Of a stretch of 64,000 bases of DNA, positions 1 to 9,225 are shown piece by piece. Position 1 is the stretch's first letter. Every line of letters begins with the position of its first letter. Position numbers and translations under genes: made by a program. Origin of the DNA: Bradyrhizobium sp. AZCC 1610 (GTDB lineage Bacteria > Pseudomonadota > Alphaproteobacteria > Rhizobiales > Xanthobacteraceae). The stretch covers positions 1,583,001-1,647,000 of the forward strand of contig NZ_JAZHRR010000001.1 in the NCBI RefSeq assembly GCF_036924515.1, read 5' to 3'. The notes beneath the pieces were generated by a model. That model saw only the letters and a list, made by a program, of their open reading frames with translations. It was not told where the DNA came from and made no database searches.

Positions 1-822
1 AGGCGTGCCGCAGGCCAGGGATTCGATCATCACGAGGCCGAACGGCTCCGGCCAGTCGATCGGGACCAACAGGCCGATCGCGCCGCTGAGAAAATCGGAT
101 TTCTCGCGGTCACTGATCTCGCCGATATATTCGACCAGCGGGTTGGCCTTGATGAGCGGGGAGATCAACTCATCGTAATAGTCCTGGTCGGCGCGGTCGA
201 CCTTGGCCGCGATCTTGAGCGGAATCCCGCATCTTGTGGCGATCCGGATGGCGCGATCCACGCCCTTTTCCGGCGCGATGCGCCCGAGCACGGCGAGATA
301 AGACGGCCGCACCGGCTGCGGCGTCAGCAAGTTCTCCGGCAATCCGTGGTGAATGGTGCGCACCCAGTGGGCCTGCGGCACCGGCCGGCGCTGCGCATTG
401 GAGATCGAGATCACCGGAACCTTGGAGAAGGTGCTGAATACCGGCTGATGCTCCGGCAGGTCGAGCCTGCCGTGGAGGGTGGTCAGGAACGGCGTCGGCT
501 GCCGGTAGAACAGCGAGAATGGATAGTAGTCGAGATGAAAGTGCAGAAAATCGAACTCCTCATCGTCGCATTTCTGCCGCACGCGCTCCAGCATCACCAT
601 ATGCAGCGCATTGGGATCCCGCACCGAGCCGTCGAGGCGCAGCGCCTTCGGCCACGTTGCGTCGAGTTTTGCCGAGGTGCGTGAATCGCCGCTGGCAAAC
701 AGCGTGACGTCATGCCCCAATGCCACAAGTTCCTCGGTCAGCCAGTGCACCACCCGCTCGGTGCCGCCGTACAGTTTGGGGGGGACAGCCTCCGTGAGCG
801 GGGCGACCTGCGCGATGCGCAT
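1..822 (-). CDS. Glycosyltransferase family 4 protein, C-terminus cut by window start
   Basis: Reading the minus strand from the ATG at 822 gives an open frame of 274 codons that runs off the window. The N-terminus MRIAQVAPLTEAVPP and the glycine-rich YGGTERVV are the usual GT4 (GT-B fold) donor-site start, followed by a HFHLDY stretch, LGRIAPEKG at the start of the second Rossmann domain, and EPFGLVMIESLACGTP near the edge, the E-X7-E nucleotide-sugar motif. It probably transfers a sugar from a nucleotide donor; acceptor unknown. An AGGAGA ribosome site lies about 7 bases upstream of this ATG, which favours it over the ATG nine bases earlier. It is divergent from the ABC exporter at 1126, with about 300 bases between them. 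Confidence 0.85.
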   Translation of the reverse strand, partial: MRIAQVAPLTEAVPPKLYGGTERVVHWLTEELVALGHDVTLFASGDSRTSAKLDATWPKALRLDGSVRDPNALHMVMLERVRQKCDDEEFDFLHFHLDYYPFSLFYRQPTPFLTTLHGRLDLPEHQPVFSTFSKVPVISISNAQRRPVPQAHWVRTIHHGLPENLLTPQPVRPSYLAVLGRIAPEKGVDRAIRIATRCGIPLKIAAKVDRADQDYYDELISPLIKANPLVEYIGEISDREKSDFLSGAIGLLVPIDWPEPFGLVMIESLACGTP

Positions 823-1125
823 ATTTGCATCTCCTGTTTAGAATGGTGGTTGAACAAAGCCCTCGGCCCACGATCGACACGGGCGTGTCATTGGCTGGAA
901 CGTTCCCGTATCTGCGAAGTTCCCTTTATCAGCACATCTTGCTTCTTCCACACGGCTGTCTTGCTGATGCCATCTGACACAAACAGATTTACAGCCGTCT
1001 CGATGCTGCAGAATTGTTGCGCAGTGATGGCCACGCGCGCGGAAACCCGAAGCGGCATTCTTCACGTCATCGTGTGCGAAACCCGGTAGGGATTCTCGTT
1101 CACTCTCAACAGGTTTGCGGAGCTC
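823..1125. other. Divergent intergenic region, no gene supported
   Basis: This 303-base gap separates the minus-strand glycosyltransferase from the plus-strand ABC exporter, so it should hold both promoters. Short open frames exist here but none has a ribosome site or recognisable protein. I see no convincing -35/-10 pair. Confidence 0.5.
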
Positions 1126-2889
1126 ATGGACAATCTTTCAGGGTATGTGCGACGGCCGTTTCCATTCGTGCTGCGCTATCTGCGCCGGCGCCGCGCGGCC
1201 CACGTGGTCATCGTGTCTGCCGTCGTTGCAGCGGTTGCCTGCTCGGTGGGCACGCAATACGGCGTGAAGAATCTGGTCGACAGCCTGACGGCCGGTGCGT
1301 CGCACGCGAGCAGCGTATGGCTGGCATTCGCTTTTCTCATGTCGCTGATCGCGGCGGATAATCTGCTGTGGCGGGTGGCAAGCTGGACGGCGAGCTTCAC
1401 CTTCGTCGGCGTCACCGGCGATCTCCGCCGCGATATGTTCCGCCATCTGACCGGTCACGCCCCCAGCTATTTCTCCGACCGGCTGCCGGGCATGCTGACC
1501 AGCCGCATCACCGCGACTTCCAACGCGGTGTTCACCGTTGAAAACATGTTTGTCTGGAACGTGTTGCCGCCGTGCATCGCGACCGTCTCGGCTATACTCC
1601 TGATAGGGACCGTCAGCCTGGCGATGTCCGCGGGGCTGATCGTCATCGCGGGTATCATGCTGATGGCGATGTTCCACCTCGCCGCGGCGGGCAAGCCGCT
1701 GCACGACGATTTTGCCGACAAGGCGGCTGCGGTGGACGGCGAGATGGTCGACGTTATCAGCAACCTGCCGCTGGTCCGCGCATTCTGCGGCCTCAGCTAC
1801 GAACACGACCGCTTCGACGCCACCGTCGAGCGGGAACTCGACGCCCGTGGACGCAGCCTGCGCTATCTTGAGAAGCTGCGGCTTCTTCACGCTGTCGTGA
1901 CAATCCTGCTGACGATCGCGCTGCTGGCGTGGGTCATTACGCTCTGGCAGCGGGGCGGGGCGACTACTGGCGACGTCGTGCTGGTCTGCACGCTCGGGCT
2001 TTCGATCCTGAGCGCGACACGCGACCTTGCAGTGGCGTTGGTCGACGTGACCCAGCACGTCGCGCGCCTGACCGAAGCGATCGCGACCTTGCTGCTGCCG
2101 CACGAGTTGAAGGATCATCCTGAGGCTGAGCCGCTGGTCCGCAGCGGCGCCGCCGTCGGCTTCAACAACGTCGCGTTCCACTATCCCGGCGGCGTTCAGG
2201 TGTTCGAGAAGTTCAACCTGCGCATTCAGCCCGGGCAGCGGGTCGGACTGGTCGGCCATTCCGGCGGTGGAAAATCCAGCCTGTTCGCGCTGCTGCAGCG
2301 GTTCTACGACATCCAGCACGGCAGCATCACGATCGACGGCCAGGACATCGCGCGGGTGACGCAGCAAAGCCTGCGCGAGGCGATCTCGGTGGTGCCACAG
2401 GATATCTCGCTGTTCCACCGCTCGATCATGGAAAACATCCGCTACGGACGGCCGAACGCGACCGACGACGAGGTGCTGCGCGCGGCGATTGCGGCGCGTT
2501 GCGATTTCATCGAAAATCTCCCCGAGGGCATGGCGACCATGGTCGGCGATCGCGGTATCAAGGTCTCCGGCGGGCAGCGGCAGCGGATCGCCATCGCGCG
2601 CGCCTTCCTGAAGGATGCGCCGATCCTGTTGCTGGACGAAGCGACCGCGGCGCTCGACAGCGAATCCGAAGAGGCGATCCGCGAGGCGTTGTCACGGCTG
2701 ATGCGCGGGCGTACCGTGATCGCCATCGCCCATCGTCTCGCCACCTTGCGCAATTTCGACCGCGTGGTGGTACTGCAGGGCGGGCGGATCATCGAGGATG
2801 GACCGCCGGATATTCTCGTGCAGGGGAGGGGACCCTACCGCGAGTTGGTCGCGCGCGAAATGGGCCGTCTCGCCAGCCATGCGGCCTGA
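1126..2889 (+). CDS. ABC exporter, fused permease and ATPase (type IV half-transporter)
   Basis: 587 residues with the order of an exporter half-transporter: about six membrane helices over residues 20-310, then a nucleotide-binding domain. Walker A GHSGGGKSS lies near residue 380, the signature VSGGQRQR near 481, and Walker B ILLLDEAT near 500, followed by the H-loop AHRLATL. It should work as a homodimer in the inner membrane, exporting a lipid, glycan or small molecule; substrate not readable. The start has GCGGAG 5 bases ahead. It is followed 66 bases later by the amylo-1,6-glucosidase and faces a glycosyltransferase, so a role in export of a glucan or glycolipid is an inference from context only. 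Confidence 0.85.
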   Translation: MDNLSGYVRRPFPFVLRYLRRRRAAHVVIVSAVVAAVACSVGTQYGVKNLVDSLTAGASHASSVWLAFAFLMSLIAADNLLWRVASWTASFTFVGVTGDLRRDMFRHLTGHAPSYFSDRLPGMLTSRITATSNAVFTVENMFVWNVLPPCIATVSAILLIGTVSLAMSAGLIVIAGIMLMAMFHLAAAGKPLHDDFADKAAAVDGEMVDVISNLPLVRAFCGLSYEHDRFDATVERELDARGRSLRYLEKLRLLHAVVTILLTIALLAWVITLWQRGGATTGDVVLVCTLGLSILSATRDLAVALVDVTQHVARLTEAIATLLLPHELKDHPEAEPLVRSGAAVGFNNVAFHYPGGVQVFEKFNLRIQPGQRVGLVGHSGGGKSSLFALLQRFYDIQHGSITIDGQDIARVTQQSLREAISVVPQDISLFHRSIMENIRYGRPNATDDEVLRAAIAARCDFIENLPEGMATMVGDRGIKVSGGQRQRIAIARAFLKDAPILLLDEATAALDSESEEAIREALSRLMRGRTVIAIAHRLATLRNFDRVVVLQGGRIIEDGPPDILVQGRGPYRELVAREMGRLASHAA

Positions 2890-2955
2890 TCTGCGGCAGT
2901 AGCGTTTGCGTCCCGATGCGTCCATCACAACGCAAGGAAATCGCTTGAGGTCCAG

Positions 2956-5154
2956 ATGACAGCCGAAGTCACCCAACTGATCGCCATCGAGGCTGCCGAA
3001 CACGTCGCGGAATCGTCGTTCTACATCCCGATGACGGGCCCGGCGACGCGACCGCGCTGCACACTCAAGCACGACGACACCTTCATCGTGCTGGACAGCC
3101 ATGGCGATATCGGGGCCTCTGCCGGCGGACCCGACGGTCTGTTCAACGCTGATACGCGTTATCTCGCCCGGCTGGAGATGGTGCTCGACGAAGTCCAGCC
3201 GCTGCTGCTCGGCACCAATCTGCGCGACGACAATTCGGCCTTGACCGTCGACCTCACCAATTCCGACGTTTACCGCAACGGCAGGCTGGCCTTGCAGAAG
3301 GACACGCTGCACATCGTGCGCTCGATTTTCCTGTGGCGCGGCACGGCCTACCAGCGCATCGCTCTGCAAAATCACGGTGACCGGCCGGCGAGCTTCGACC
3401 TGACACTGCTGTTCGACAATGATTTCGCCGATTTGTTCGAGGTGCGCGGCGAGCGCCGGCCGCGCCGGGGAATAGGCTCCAGCCGGTTGCTCGGCCCCGC
3501 CGATGTCGTGCTGGAATATAGCGGGCTCGACGGCCAGACCCGCATTACCGCCCTGCATTTCGAGCCGCGGCCGACACGGCTCGCCGTCCACTCGGCGACC
3601 TATCATTTCGAGCTGGCGCCAAAGGAAGTGATCGCATTGTTCGTCGCGGTGTCCTGCAACAAGCCGATCATGCAGAAGCCGGTGCCGTTCTTCCGCGGCC
3701 TGCTGGCGCACCGTCGCGAGATGCGGCGCTTGACGAGCGGCGCAGCCAGCATCGAGACGTCGAACGATATCTTCAACGAGGTGCTGTGTCAGGCGATGGC
3801 CGACCTCAACATGCTGATGACGGAAACGCCGCAGGGGCGGTACCCTTATGCGGGCATTCCCTGGTATTCGACCACGTTCGGCCGCGACGGATTGATCACC
3901 GCGCTGCAAATGCTGTGGGTCGATCCGCGTATTGCCCAGGGCGTGCTGCGGCGGCTCGCTTTCTTCCAGGCCAAGACCACAGATCCGCTGGCCGATGCCG
4001 AGCCCGGCAAGATCCTGCACGAGATGCGCGGCGGCGAGATGGCGGCGCTGCGCGAGGTGCCGTTCGCGCAGTATTACGGCAGCGTCGATTCGACCTCGCT
4101 GTTCGTTCTGCTGGCTGGTCTTTATGTCGAGCGCACCGGCGACGAGGCAACGCTGGCCGAGCTGTGGCCGGCGATCGAGGCGGCGTTGCAATGGATCGAC
4201 GGTCCCGGCGATCCCGACAAGGACGGATTCGTCGAATACCAGCGCGCCACCGAGCAGGGGCTTGCCAACCAGGGCTGGAAGGATTCCTTCGACGCGATCT
4301 TTCATGCCGATGGGCAACTCGCCGAAGGCTATATCGCGCTGGCGGAGGTTCAGGGATATGTCTTTGCCGGCAAGCGGCTGGCGGCGCGCGGTGCCCGGCG
4401 GCTGGGATTGATCGATCAGGCGGCAAAGCTCGAATCCGAAGCCCTGCTCCTTGCCGAGCGCTTCGAAGAGGCGTTCTGGTGCGAGGAACTCGGCACCTAT
4501 GCGGTGGCGCTCGACGGCGCCAAGCGGCCGTGCAAGGTGCGAACCTCGAATGCCGGCCAGCTTCTCTTCACCGGCATCGTTCGAACCGATCGTGCGCGGC
4601 GGGTCGCGGCCGATCTGATGAGCCACAAATTCTTTTCGGGATGGGGCATCCGCACCGTTGCGCGCGGCGAAGCCCGTTACAACCCGATGTCCTATCACGA
4701 TGGATCGATCTGGCCGCACGACAATGCGCTGATCGCGCTCGGCTTCGCGCGCTATGGCCTGAAGCATTCGGTGGCGCATCTGTTCAAGGCGCTGTTCGAC
4801 GCCGCGAGCTACATGGACCTGCGGCGGCTGCCGGAATTGTTCTGCGGATTCCGACGCGAGAGGCGGCGCGGACCGGTGCTCTATCCCGTCGCCTGCGCGC
4901 CGCAGGCCTGGGCCAGTGCGACGCCCTTCACCCTGCTGGAAGCGGCGCTCGGTCTAGAATTCGATGCCGCGCGCGGCGAGATCAGGCTTCGCGATCCGCG
5001 CCTGCCGGAATTCCTCAACGAGGTGCTGTTGCGCGATCTGCGGCTCGGGCCTTCCAGCGTCGACTTGAGGGTTCGCCGTCACGGCGATGAAGTATCGCTC
5101 GAGGTCGTGCGAACCCGCGGCCATATTCAGGTGTCGATCGTATTGACGCATTAG
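2956..5154 (+). CDS. Amylo-alpha-1,6-glucosidase (glycogen-debranching type)
   Basis: 732 residues. The N-terminal half (about 30-260) looks like the GDE_N-type beta-sandwich of bacterial debranching enzymes, with NADTRYLARLEM and LLGTNLRDDNS. The C-terminal half (about 280-700) is an (alpha/alpha)6 barrel of the GH133/GH15-like type, with YAGIPWYSTTFGRDG near residue 297, NQGWKDSFDA near 437 and SIWPHDNA near 585. The acidic residues of the FGRDG and GWKDS motifs are candidate catalytic residues by family analogy. The protein probably removes alpha-1,6 branches from glycogen or a related glucan, or a glucosyl residue from another acceptor. GAGG lies 6 bases before the ATG. It follows the ABC exporter in the same direction, possibly in one transcript. 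Confidence 0.85.
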   Translation: MTAEVTQLIAIEAAEHVAESSFYIPMTGPATRPRCTLKHDDTFIVLDSHGDIGASAGGPDGLFNADTRYLARLEMVLDEVQPLLLGTNLRDDNSALTVDLTNSDVYRNGRLALQKDTLHIVRSIFLWRGTAYQRIALQNHGDRPASFDLTLLFDNDFADLFEVRGERRPRRGIGSSRLLGPADVVLEYSGLDGQTRITALHFEPRPTRLAVHSATYHFELAPKEVIALFVAVSCNKPIMQKPVPFFRGLLAHRREMRRLTSGAASIETSNDIFNEVLCQAMADLNMLMTETPQGRYPYAGIPWYSTTFGRDGLITALQMLWVDPRIAQGVLRRLAFFQAKTTDPLADAEPGKILHEMRGGEMAALREVPFAQYYGSVDSTSLFVLLAGLYVERTGDEATLAELWPAIEAALQWIDGPGDPDKDGFVEYQRATEQGLANQGWKDSFDAIFHADGQLAEGYIALAEVQGYVFAGKRLAARGARRLGLIDQAAKLESEALLLAERFEEAFWCEELGTYAVALDGAKRPCKVRTSNAGQLLFTGIVRTDRARRVAADLMSHKFFSGWGIRTVARGEARYNPMSYHDGSIWPHDNALIALGFARYGLKHSVAHLFKALFDAASYMDLRRLPELFCGFRRERRRGPVLYPVACAPQAWASATPFTLLEAALGLEFDAARGEIRLRDPRLPEFLNEVLLRDLRLGPSSVDLRVRRHGDEVSLEVVRTRGHIQVSIVLTH

Positions 5155-5196
5155 GAGCCATGCGCGGCTCATGCGACTAAAAGTCAGGAGGGCCAC

Positions 5197-5682
5197 ATGC
5201 GCATTGGTATTCTCATTCTGCTTCTGATCGCGGGACTCGCCGGCAGCCCGGCGGCTTCTGCGGCAGAGGACACCGGAGCGACGCAGGGTAGCCGCCCCGC
5301 TCCGCCGGATGCCGCCAAGGAGGCCGCGCCGCCGCCCTCGGTGACCGTCATCGGCGCCAGGGATGCCCACGGCATCCTCGGCCGCGAGGTCCGTAGCGCG
5401 GCGAATGAAGACATGGGGCGCGTCGTCGATGTGATCGTGGACCGCGAGGGCACCGTGCGCGCCGCCGTTATCGATTTCGGTGGTTTTCTCGGCGTCGGAA
5501 GCCGGAAGATCGTCGTCGACTGGGGCGCGCTGGGTTTTTGGCGCGTGGCCAACAAGCGTGACAGCATCACGCTCGAGCTGAACAAGGCCCAGGTGGCGGC
5601 GGCGCCCGAATACAAGGAGGGCGCGCCGGTCATCGTTCTCGGTGCGGCCGGCCGGTTGCAGCCGTGGGATGTCGATCACTAA
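5197..5682 (+). CDS. Secreted PRC-barrel domain protein
   Basis: 161 residues. A hydrophobic N-terminus ending in AASA-AE (about residues 1-23) is a typical Sec signal peptide. A Pro/Ala-rich linker (25-50) follows, then a PRC-barrel fold: GILGREVRSAANEDMGRVVD and VDREGTVRAAVIDFGGFLG are characteristic. PRC barrels occur in photosynthetic reaction centre H subunits and in many stress-related periplasmic proteins; the function here is unknown. GGAGG stands 6 bases before the ATG. It lies 42 bases after the debranching enzyme gene and ends just before a palindromic repeat. Confidence 0.8.
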   Translation: MRIGILILLLIAGLAGSPAASAAEDTGATQGSRPAPPDAAKEAAPPPSVTVIGARDAHGILGREVRSAANEDMGRVVDVIVDREGTVRAAVIDFGGFLGVGSRKIVVDWGALGFWRVANKRDSITLELNKAQVAAAPEYKEGAPVIVLGAAGRLQPWDVDH

Positions 5683-5791
5683 CGCGTTTTCGAGCGAAGT
5701 GGAGGCCGGTTCGCGTCAAGAAAACGCGTCAAAACTAGAGTCTAGAGCGTGATTTGGAAAGTAGGTCCTCGGGACAAACGCGCAGCGTTTG
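5682..5791. repeat. Intergenic palindromic repeat pair
   Basis: ACGCGTTTTC at 5682-5691 pairs exactly with GAAAACGCGT at 5720-5729. A second small dyad, CAAACGC-GCA-GCGTTTG, is at 5775-5791. The first dyad and its middle part recur at 51052-51091, and the second recurs at 23911-23927 with one base changed in the loop, so these are dispersed repeats rather than gene-specific signals. They resemble short palindromes I recall as abundant in Bradyrhizobium intergenic DNA. They may also end transcription of the upstream operon. Confidence 0.8.
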
Positions 5792-5830
5792 CCCGGAGAT
5801 CATGCTCAAGTAAGGAGGAGCAGCCTGGTC

Positions 5831-7132
5831 GTGCGTCCGTCCCAATCGTTCGACCGGATTGACGACGATCGCCACGGGCGATCCGCCGGTAAAGGTAGTG
5901 TTGTGCCGCCCCCGCCCGCACCCGGCACCAGGCCGAAGCCCTCGCGCGAAAGCCAACGCGGCCTCGACTGGTTCATCTTCTTTCTCGCCGACGTTCAGAC
6001 CGGCTTCGGTCCGTTCGTTGCGGTCTATCTGACCACGCAGAAATGGACGCAGGTCGAGATCGGCTTCGTGCTGTCGATCGGGGGCATCATCGGCCTGCTC
6101 GGACAGATGCCGGGCGGCGCTATCGTCGATGCTGCGCGCTCTGAGCGGCTGGTGGCCGGTCTGGCGGTCGCGACCATCGGCTGCGCTGCGCTGGCCTATG
6201 CGTTATGGCCGATCTTTCCGGTGGTGACTGCGGCGGCGACGCTGCATGCACTGGCGAGCTGCGTGCTGGGTCCGGCGATCGCGGCGATCAGTCTTGGCCT
6301 GGTGGGGCCGTTCGCGATCGGGGAGCGGCTCGGACGCAACGCCCGCTTCGCTTCGCTCGGCAACGGCTCGGCGGCGGCGCTGATGGGTGCGACCGGTTAC
6401 CTGTTGTCGAGCCAGGCGGTGTTTCTCGTGACCTTCCTTCTGGCAATCCCCACACTGCTGGCGCTCTCCCGGATTCGCGGGCAGGAGATCGACGTGGCGC
6501 AAAGCCACGGCGCCGTTGTGCGGGAGGTTCCCGATGAAGAGGCCACCAGCGTATTCCACCTCCTGCGCCAACGTCCGCTGCTGATCTTTGCAGGCGGCGT
6601 GCTGCTGTTTCAGCTCGCGAATGCGGCCATGCTGCCGCTGATGGCAGGCGTCGTCACCACGCGGTCGAGCCAATGGGCGCCGGTGCTGATTGCGGCCTGC
6701 ATCATCGTGCCGCAAGCCATTGTCGCGTTGGCCTCGCCCTCGGTCGGGCGCAAGGCGCAGGCGTGGGGGAGGCGGCCGCTACTGCTGCTGGCGTTCGGCG
6801 CGTTGGCGATCCGCGGGCTGCTGTTTGCGGTCGTCAGGGATCCCTATCTCCTGGTCGCGGTGCAGGTGTTCGATGGTATCACTGCCGCAGTGCTCAGCGT
6901 AATGGTGCCGCTGATCGTGGCCGATGTCGCCTTCGGAAGCGGCCACTTCAACCTGGCGCTGGGCATCGTCGGAACCGCGACCGGTATTGGCGCGTCGCTG
7001 AGCACAGTGCTGGCCGGCTATATCAGCGATACCTTTGGCAGCAGTGTTGCCTTTACCGGGCTGGCCGGGATCGCAGCGCTTGGCCTCACGGTGATCTGGC
7101 TGTTCATGCCCGAGACCCGGCGGACCGAGTGA
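5831..7132 (+). CDS. MFS transporter
   Basis: 433 residues from a GTG at 5831, chosen because a strong AAGGAGG lies 12 bases upstream; the open frame extends back to 5789 (TTG) but that part precedes the ribosome site. After a Pro-rich cytoplasmic N-terminus, about 12 hydrophobic segments follow, starting at LDWFIFFLADVQTGFGPF. GGIIGLLGQMPGGAIVDA sits in the loop 2-3 region where MFS proteins carry a Gly/Asp-containing motif. It is an inner-membrane secondary transporter; substrate unknown. It converges on, and overlaps by 29 bases, another MFS gene on the minus strand. Confidence 0.85.
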   Translation: MRPSQSFDRIDDDRHGRSAGKGSVVPPPPAPGTRPKPSRESQRGLDWFIFFLADVQTGFGPFVAVYLTTQKWTQVEIGFVLSIGGIIGLLGQMPGGAIVDAARSERLVAGLAVATIGCAALAYALWPIFPVVTAAATLHALASCVLGPAIAAISLGLVGPFAIGERLGRNARFASLGNGSAAALMGATGYLLSSQAVFLVTFLLAIPTLLALSRIRGQEIDVAQSHGAVVREVPDEEATSVFHLLRQRPLLIFAGGVLLFQLANAAMLPLMAGVVTTRSSQWAPVLIAACIIVPQAIVALASPSVGRKAQAWGRRPLLLLAFGALAIRGLLFAVVRDPYLLVAVQVFDGITAAVLSVMVPLIVADVAFGSGHFNLALGIVGTATGIGASLSTVLAGYISDTFGSSVAFTGLAGIAALGLTVIWLFMPETRRTE

Positions 7133-8321
7133 GCGTGAGTCGCGCGGTCAATAGCGCCGCAATCGCCAGCGATGCGCCGACGCCAGCGACGCAGGCGGTC
7201 CATCCGAAGCGGTCGAACAATTGGCCGAGCACGGCGCTGCCGACGAGGCCGCCGAGAAAATAGCAGGCGAGGTAGGTTCCGCTGGCAATGCCGCGGTTGT
7301 CGCGGGCCGCCTGTCCGACGAAGCCGGTCGCGCAGGCCTGTGCGAAGAACGTGCCGATGCCGACCAGCACCATGCCGGTCAGCACCGCGGGCAGATGCGA
7401 AGACAGCATCAGGGGTAGGCCCACAGCGGCGACCGCAAGCGCGCCCCAGATCGCCGGCCGCGTGCCGAAGCGCGCCACCGCCCTGCCGGCGAACAATGTC
7501 GTGATTACGGATGGCGCGAACACGAAATAGACAAAGCCGAGATCCATCCGCCCGAGCGACAGCGGCGCGCGCACCAGCACGAAATTGACGAAGGTGAACG
7601 TGCCGATAAAGGCGAACAGGATGCAGAAGCCGATGGCAAAGGCCGATCTCAGCGCCGGGTTGCGCCAATGCTCGACCGTGGCAGAAAACGGCGATTGCGC
7701 ATTGGGCGTCGCGTGCATCGGCTTGACGCGCTGGATGGTGAAGTAGACCAGCACCGCGCCGGCGAGATTGAGCAGCGCGAAGAAATAGAAGTTCGAGGCC
7801 AGTCCGAGCGTATCGACGACTGCGGCCGACACCAGCCGTCCAATCAGATTGCTGGCGACGTTGCCGGTGATGTAGGCCGCGAACGCGCCGCCTGCATCCA
7901 TCTGATTGCATTGGTCGCCGAGATAGGCCAGCGTCAGCGCAAAGGCCGAGGCCATGCAGAGGCCCTGCGCAATGCGCAGGACCGTGAACACGGTGAGATC
8001 GGGGGCGCTCGCCAGCAGCGTGGTGGGGATCGCGAGCAGGATCAGGCTTGCGAGAATGCCGAACCGGCGGTCGATGTGCGGGCTCAAGAAACCGACCACG
8101 AGCCCCGCGACCGCCATGCCCATGGTGCTGGCGTTGACCGCAAAGCCCATGGCGGCGGGGGTTACGTTGTAATGCCGGGTCAGCGAGGGCAGGATCGCCT
8201 GCGTGGCGAACAGATCAACCACCGTCAGGAACGCTGTGAGGCCGATGACGAGGGATCGCAGCACGACGCCGGGTGAATGACCATGCATTTCCATTGCGTG
8301 TGATTTTATCTGCGCCGGCAT
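7104..8321 (-). CDS. MFS transporter (YnfM-like)
   Basis: About 405 residues with 12 predicted helices. The segment LTVVDLFATQAILPSL in helix 1 and the long A-like motif LVVGFLSPHIDRRFG between helices 2 and 3 resemble the YnfM/Bcr-like multidrug or metabolite exporters. Start choices are a TTG at 8342, ATG at 8321 and ATG at 8294; none has a strong ribosome site, and I give 8321. The gene ends inside the 3' end of the plus-strand MFS gene, so the two converge. Upstream is a secreted cupin gene in the same direction, separated by a strong hairpin, so they are probably transcribed separately. Confidence 0.82.
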   Translation of the reverse strand: MPAQIKSHAMEMHGHSPGVVLRSLVIGLTAFLTVVDLFATQAILPSLTRHYNVTPAAMGFAVNASTMGMAVAGLVVGFLSPHIDRRFGILASLILLAIPTTLLASAPDLTVFTVLRIAQGLCMASAFALTLAYLGDQCNQMDAGGAFAAYITGNVASNLIGRLVSAAVVDTLGLASNFYFFALLNLAGAVLVYFTIQRVKPMHATPNAQSPFSATVEHWRNPALRSAFAIGFCILFAFIGTFTFVNFVLVRAPLSLGRMDLGFVYFVFAPSVITTLFAGRAVARFGTRPAIWGALAVAAVGLPLMLSSHLPAVLTGMVLVGIGTFFAQACATGFVGQAARDNRGIASGTYLACYFLGGLVGSAVLGQLFDRFGWTACVAGVGASLAIAALLTARLTLTRSAGSRA

Positions 8322-8361
8322 GTCGGTCGTGGCGCTTCTCAATGCTGTTCTTGAGAAAGAA

Positions 8362-8416
8362 GGATGTGACGCCTGGGCGTGTGGGGCGACACGTGGGATC
8401 CCAGGGCGTCACATCC
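8362..8416 (-). terminator. Hairpin between cupin and MFS genes
   Basis: GGATGTGACGCCTGGG at 8363-8378 pairs with CCCAGGGCGTCACATCC at 8400-8416 with one bulged base, and an inner CGTGT/ACACG pair is nested. On the minus strand it is followed by a pyrimidine-rich TTCTTTCTC, so it could be a factor-independent terminator for the cupin gene. Confidence 0.6.
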
Positions 8417-8452
8417 GGCAACGAGACGTCGGGTGGCGCTCGTTACAGCTCC

Positions 8453-8944
8453 TTACATGTGCTTGTCGTGCGGATCCTTGCGGACATCGCCGACATAGAG
8501 AATGACGGTCTCCTTGCCGAGGTTCTTCCACCAGTGTGAGGTACCGGCGACTTCCGGCCTGATCTCGCCGGCCTTGTGCACGATCGGATCGACGCAGTTG
8601 CTGGCATATTCGACGATCTCGCCTTGCTGGACGAAGATCAGCGCGGGACGGTCGTCATGGCTGTGCCAGGGCACGATGCCGCCGGGCTCGATCGTCAGCT
8701 TGCGGAAGCGCAGCTCGCGATCCCTGATGTTGGCCGGCTGCTTTTCGAGGTTGATCGAGCCAAGCGTGACGTCGGTGACGCCGACCGGCTTGTAGTCGAC
8801 CATCGGGCGGACGTTGGGCTGCATCTTGCCGGCCGGGCATTCGCCCGCGATGGCGGTCGAGGTGGTCGCAACCGAACCTGCAATCATTGCGGCAAGCGCG
8901 AAGCCTTGCCAGATGGTGCGTGACGCGACGTTGGAGTTGGGCAT
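8453..8944 (-). CDS. Secreted cupin-domain protein
   Basis: 163 residues. A signal peptide (about 1-33, hydrophobic core ending near AIAGEC) is followed by a single cupin barrel. Cupin motif 1 is seen as WHSHDDRPALIFVQQGE, with two His and a Glu, and motif 2 as the downstream TSHWWKN with one His, so a metal site is plausible. The C-terminus is DPHDKHM. Substrate unknown. An AGGAGA site lies 9 bases before the ATG. It is divergent from the small secreted protein at 9226, across a region with a perfect dyad. Confidence 0.8.
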   Translation of the reverse strand: MPNSNVASRTIWQGFALAAMIAGSVATTSTAIAGECPAGKMQPNVRPMVDYKPVGVTDVTLGSINLEKQPANIRDRELRFRKLTIEPGGIVPWHSHDDRPALIFVQQGEIVEYASNCVDPIVHKAGEIRPEVAGTSHWWKNLGKETVILYVGDVRKDPHDKHM

Positions 8945-9052
8945 GTCGTGGTCTCCTCTTCAGGTTTTGCGGCCCCGAACGATCCGGCCGGCTACGTCCA
9001 CGACAATCATTGAATTCGCGTGGGGGAGGAAATGCCGGTTGGCTCTTAAGTC

Positions 9053-9069
9053 CATAGCGTCGCGCTATG
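9053..9069. promoter_or_regulatory. Dyad between divergent cupin and small secreted gene
   Basis: CATAGCG-TCG-CGCTATG is a perfect 7-base inverted repeat with a 3-base centre. It sits in the 281-base gap between two divergent genes for secreted proteins, so it may be a shared operator. No regulator gene is adjacent. Confidence 0.4.
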
Positions 9070-9225
9070 TGCTCTGAAGTCGATACGGCGGGCTATTGGC
9101 AGGCTCTCATTACGTCGCGGCTATCGAACCGATTGTGCAACGGCATTTCTCATTCGGCTCAGGCGACCCTCTGATGGCACAGCGCTCGATTGGCGGGCGT
9201 CATTTCCATTGTTGAGGAACCTCCC

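Noticed and set aside
838..1065. 75-codon minus-strand frame between glycosyltransferase and ABC exporter
   Set aside because: No ribosome site and no recognisable family; lies in a divergent promoter gap.
2692..4779. Long open frame of 695 codons on the minus strand
   Set aside because: It is antisense to the clear amylo-1,6-glucosidase gene and its protein is rich in Arg, His and Gln in the manner of a shadow frame in GC-rich DNA.
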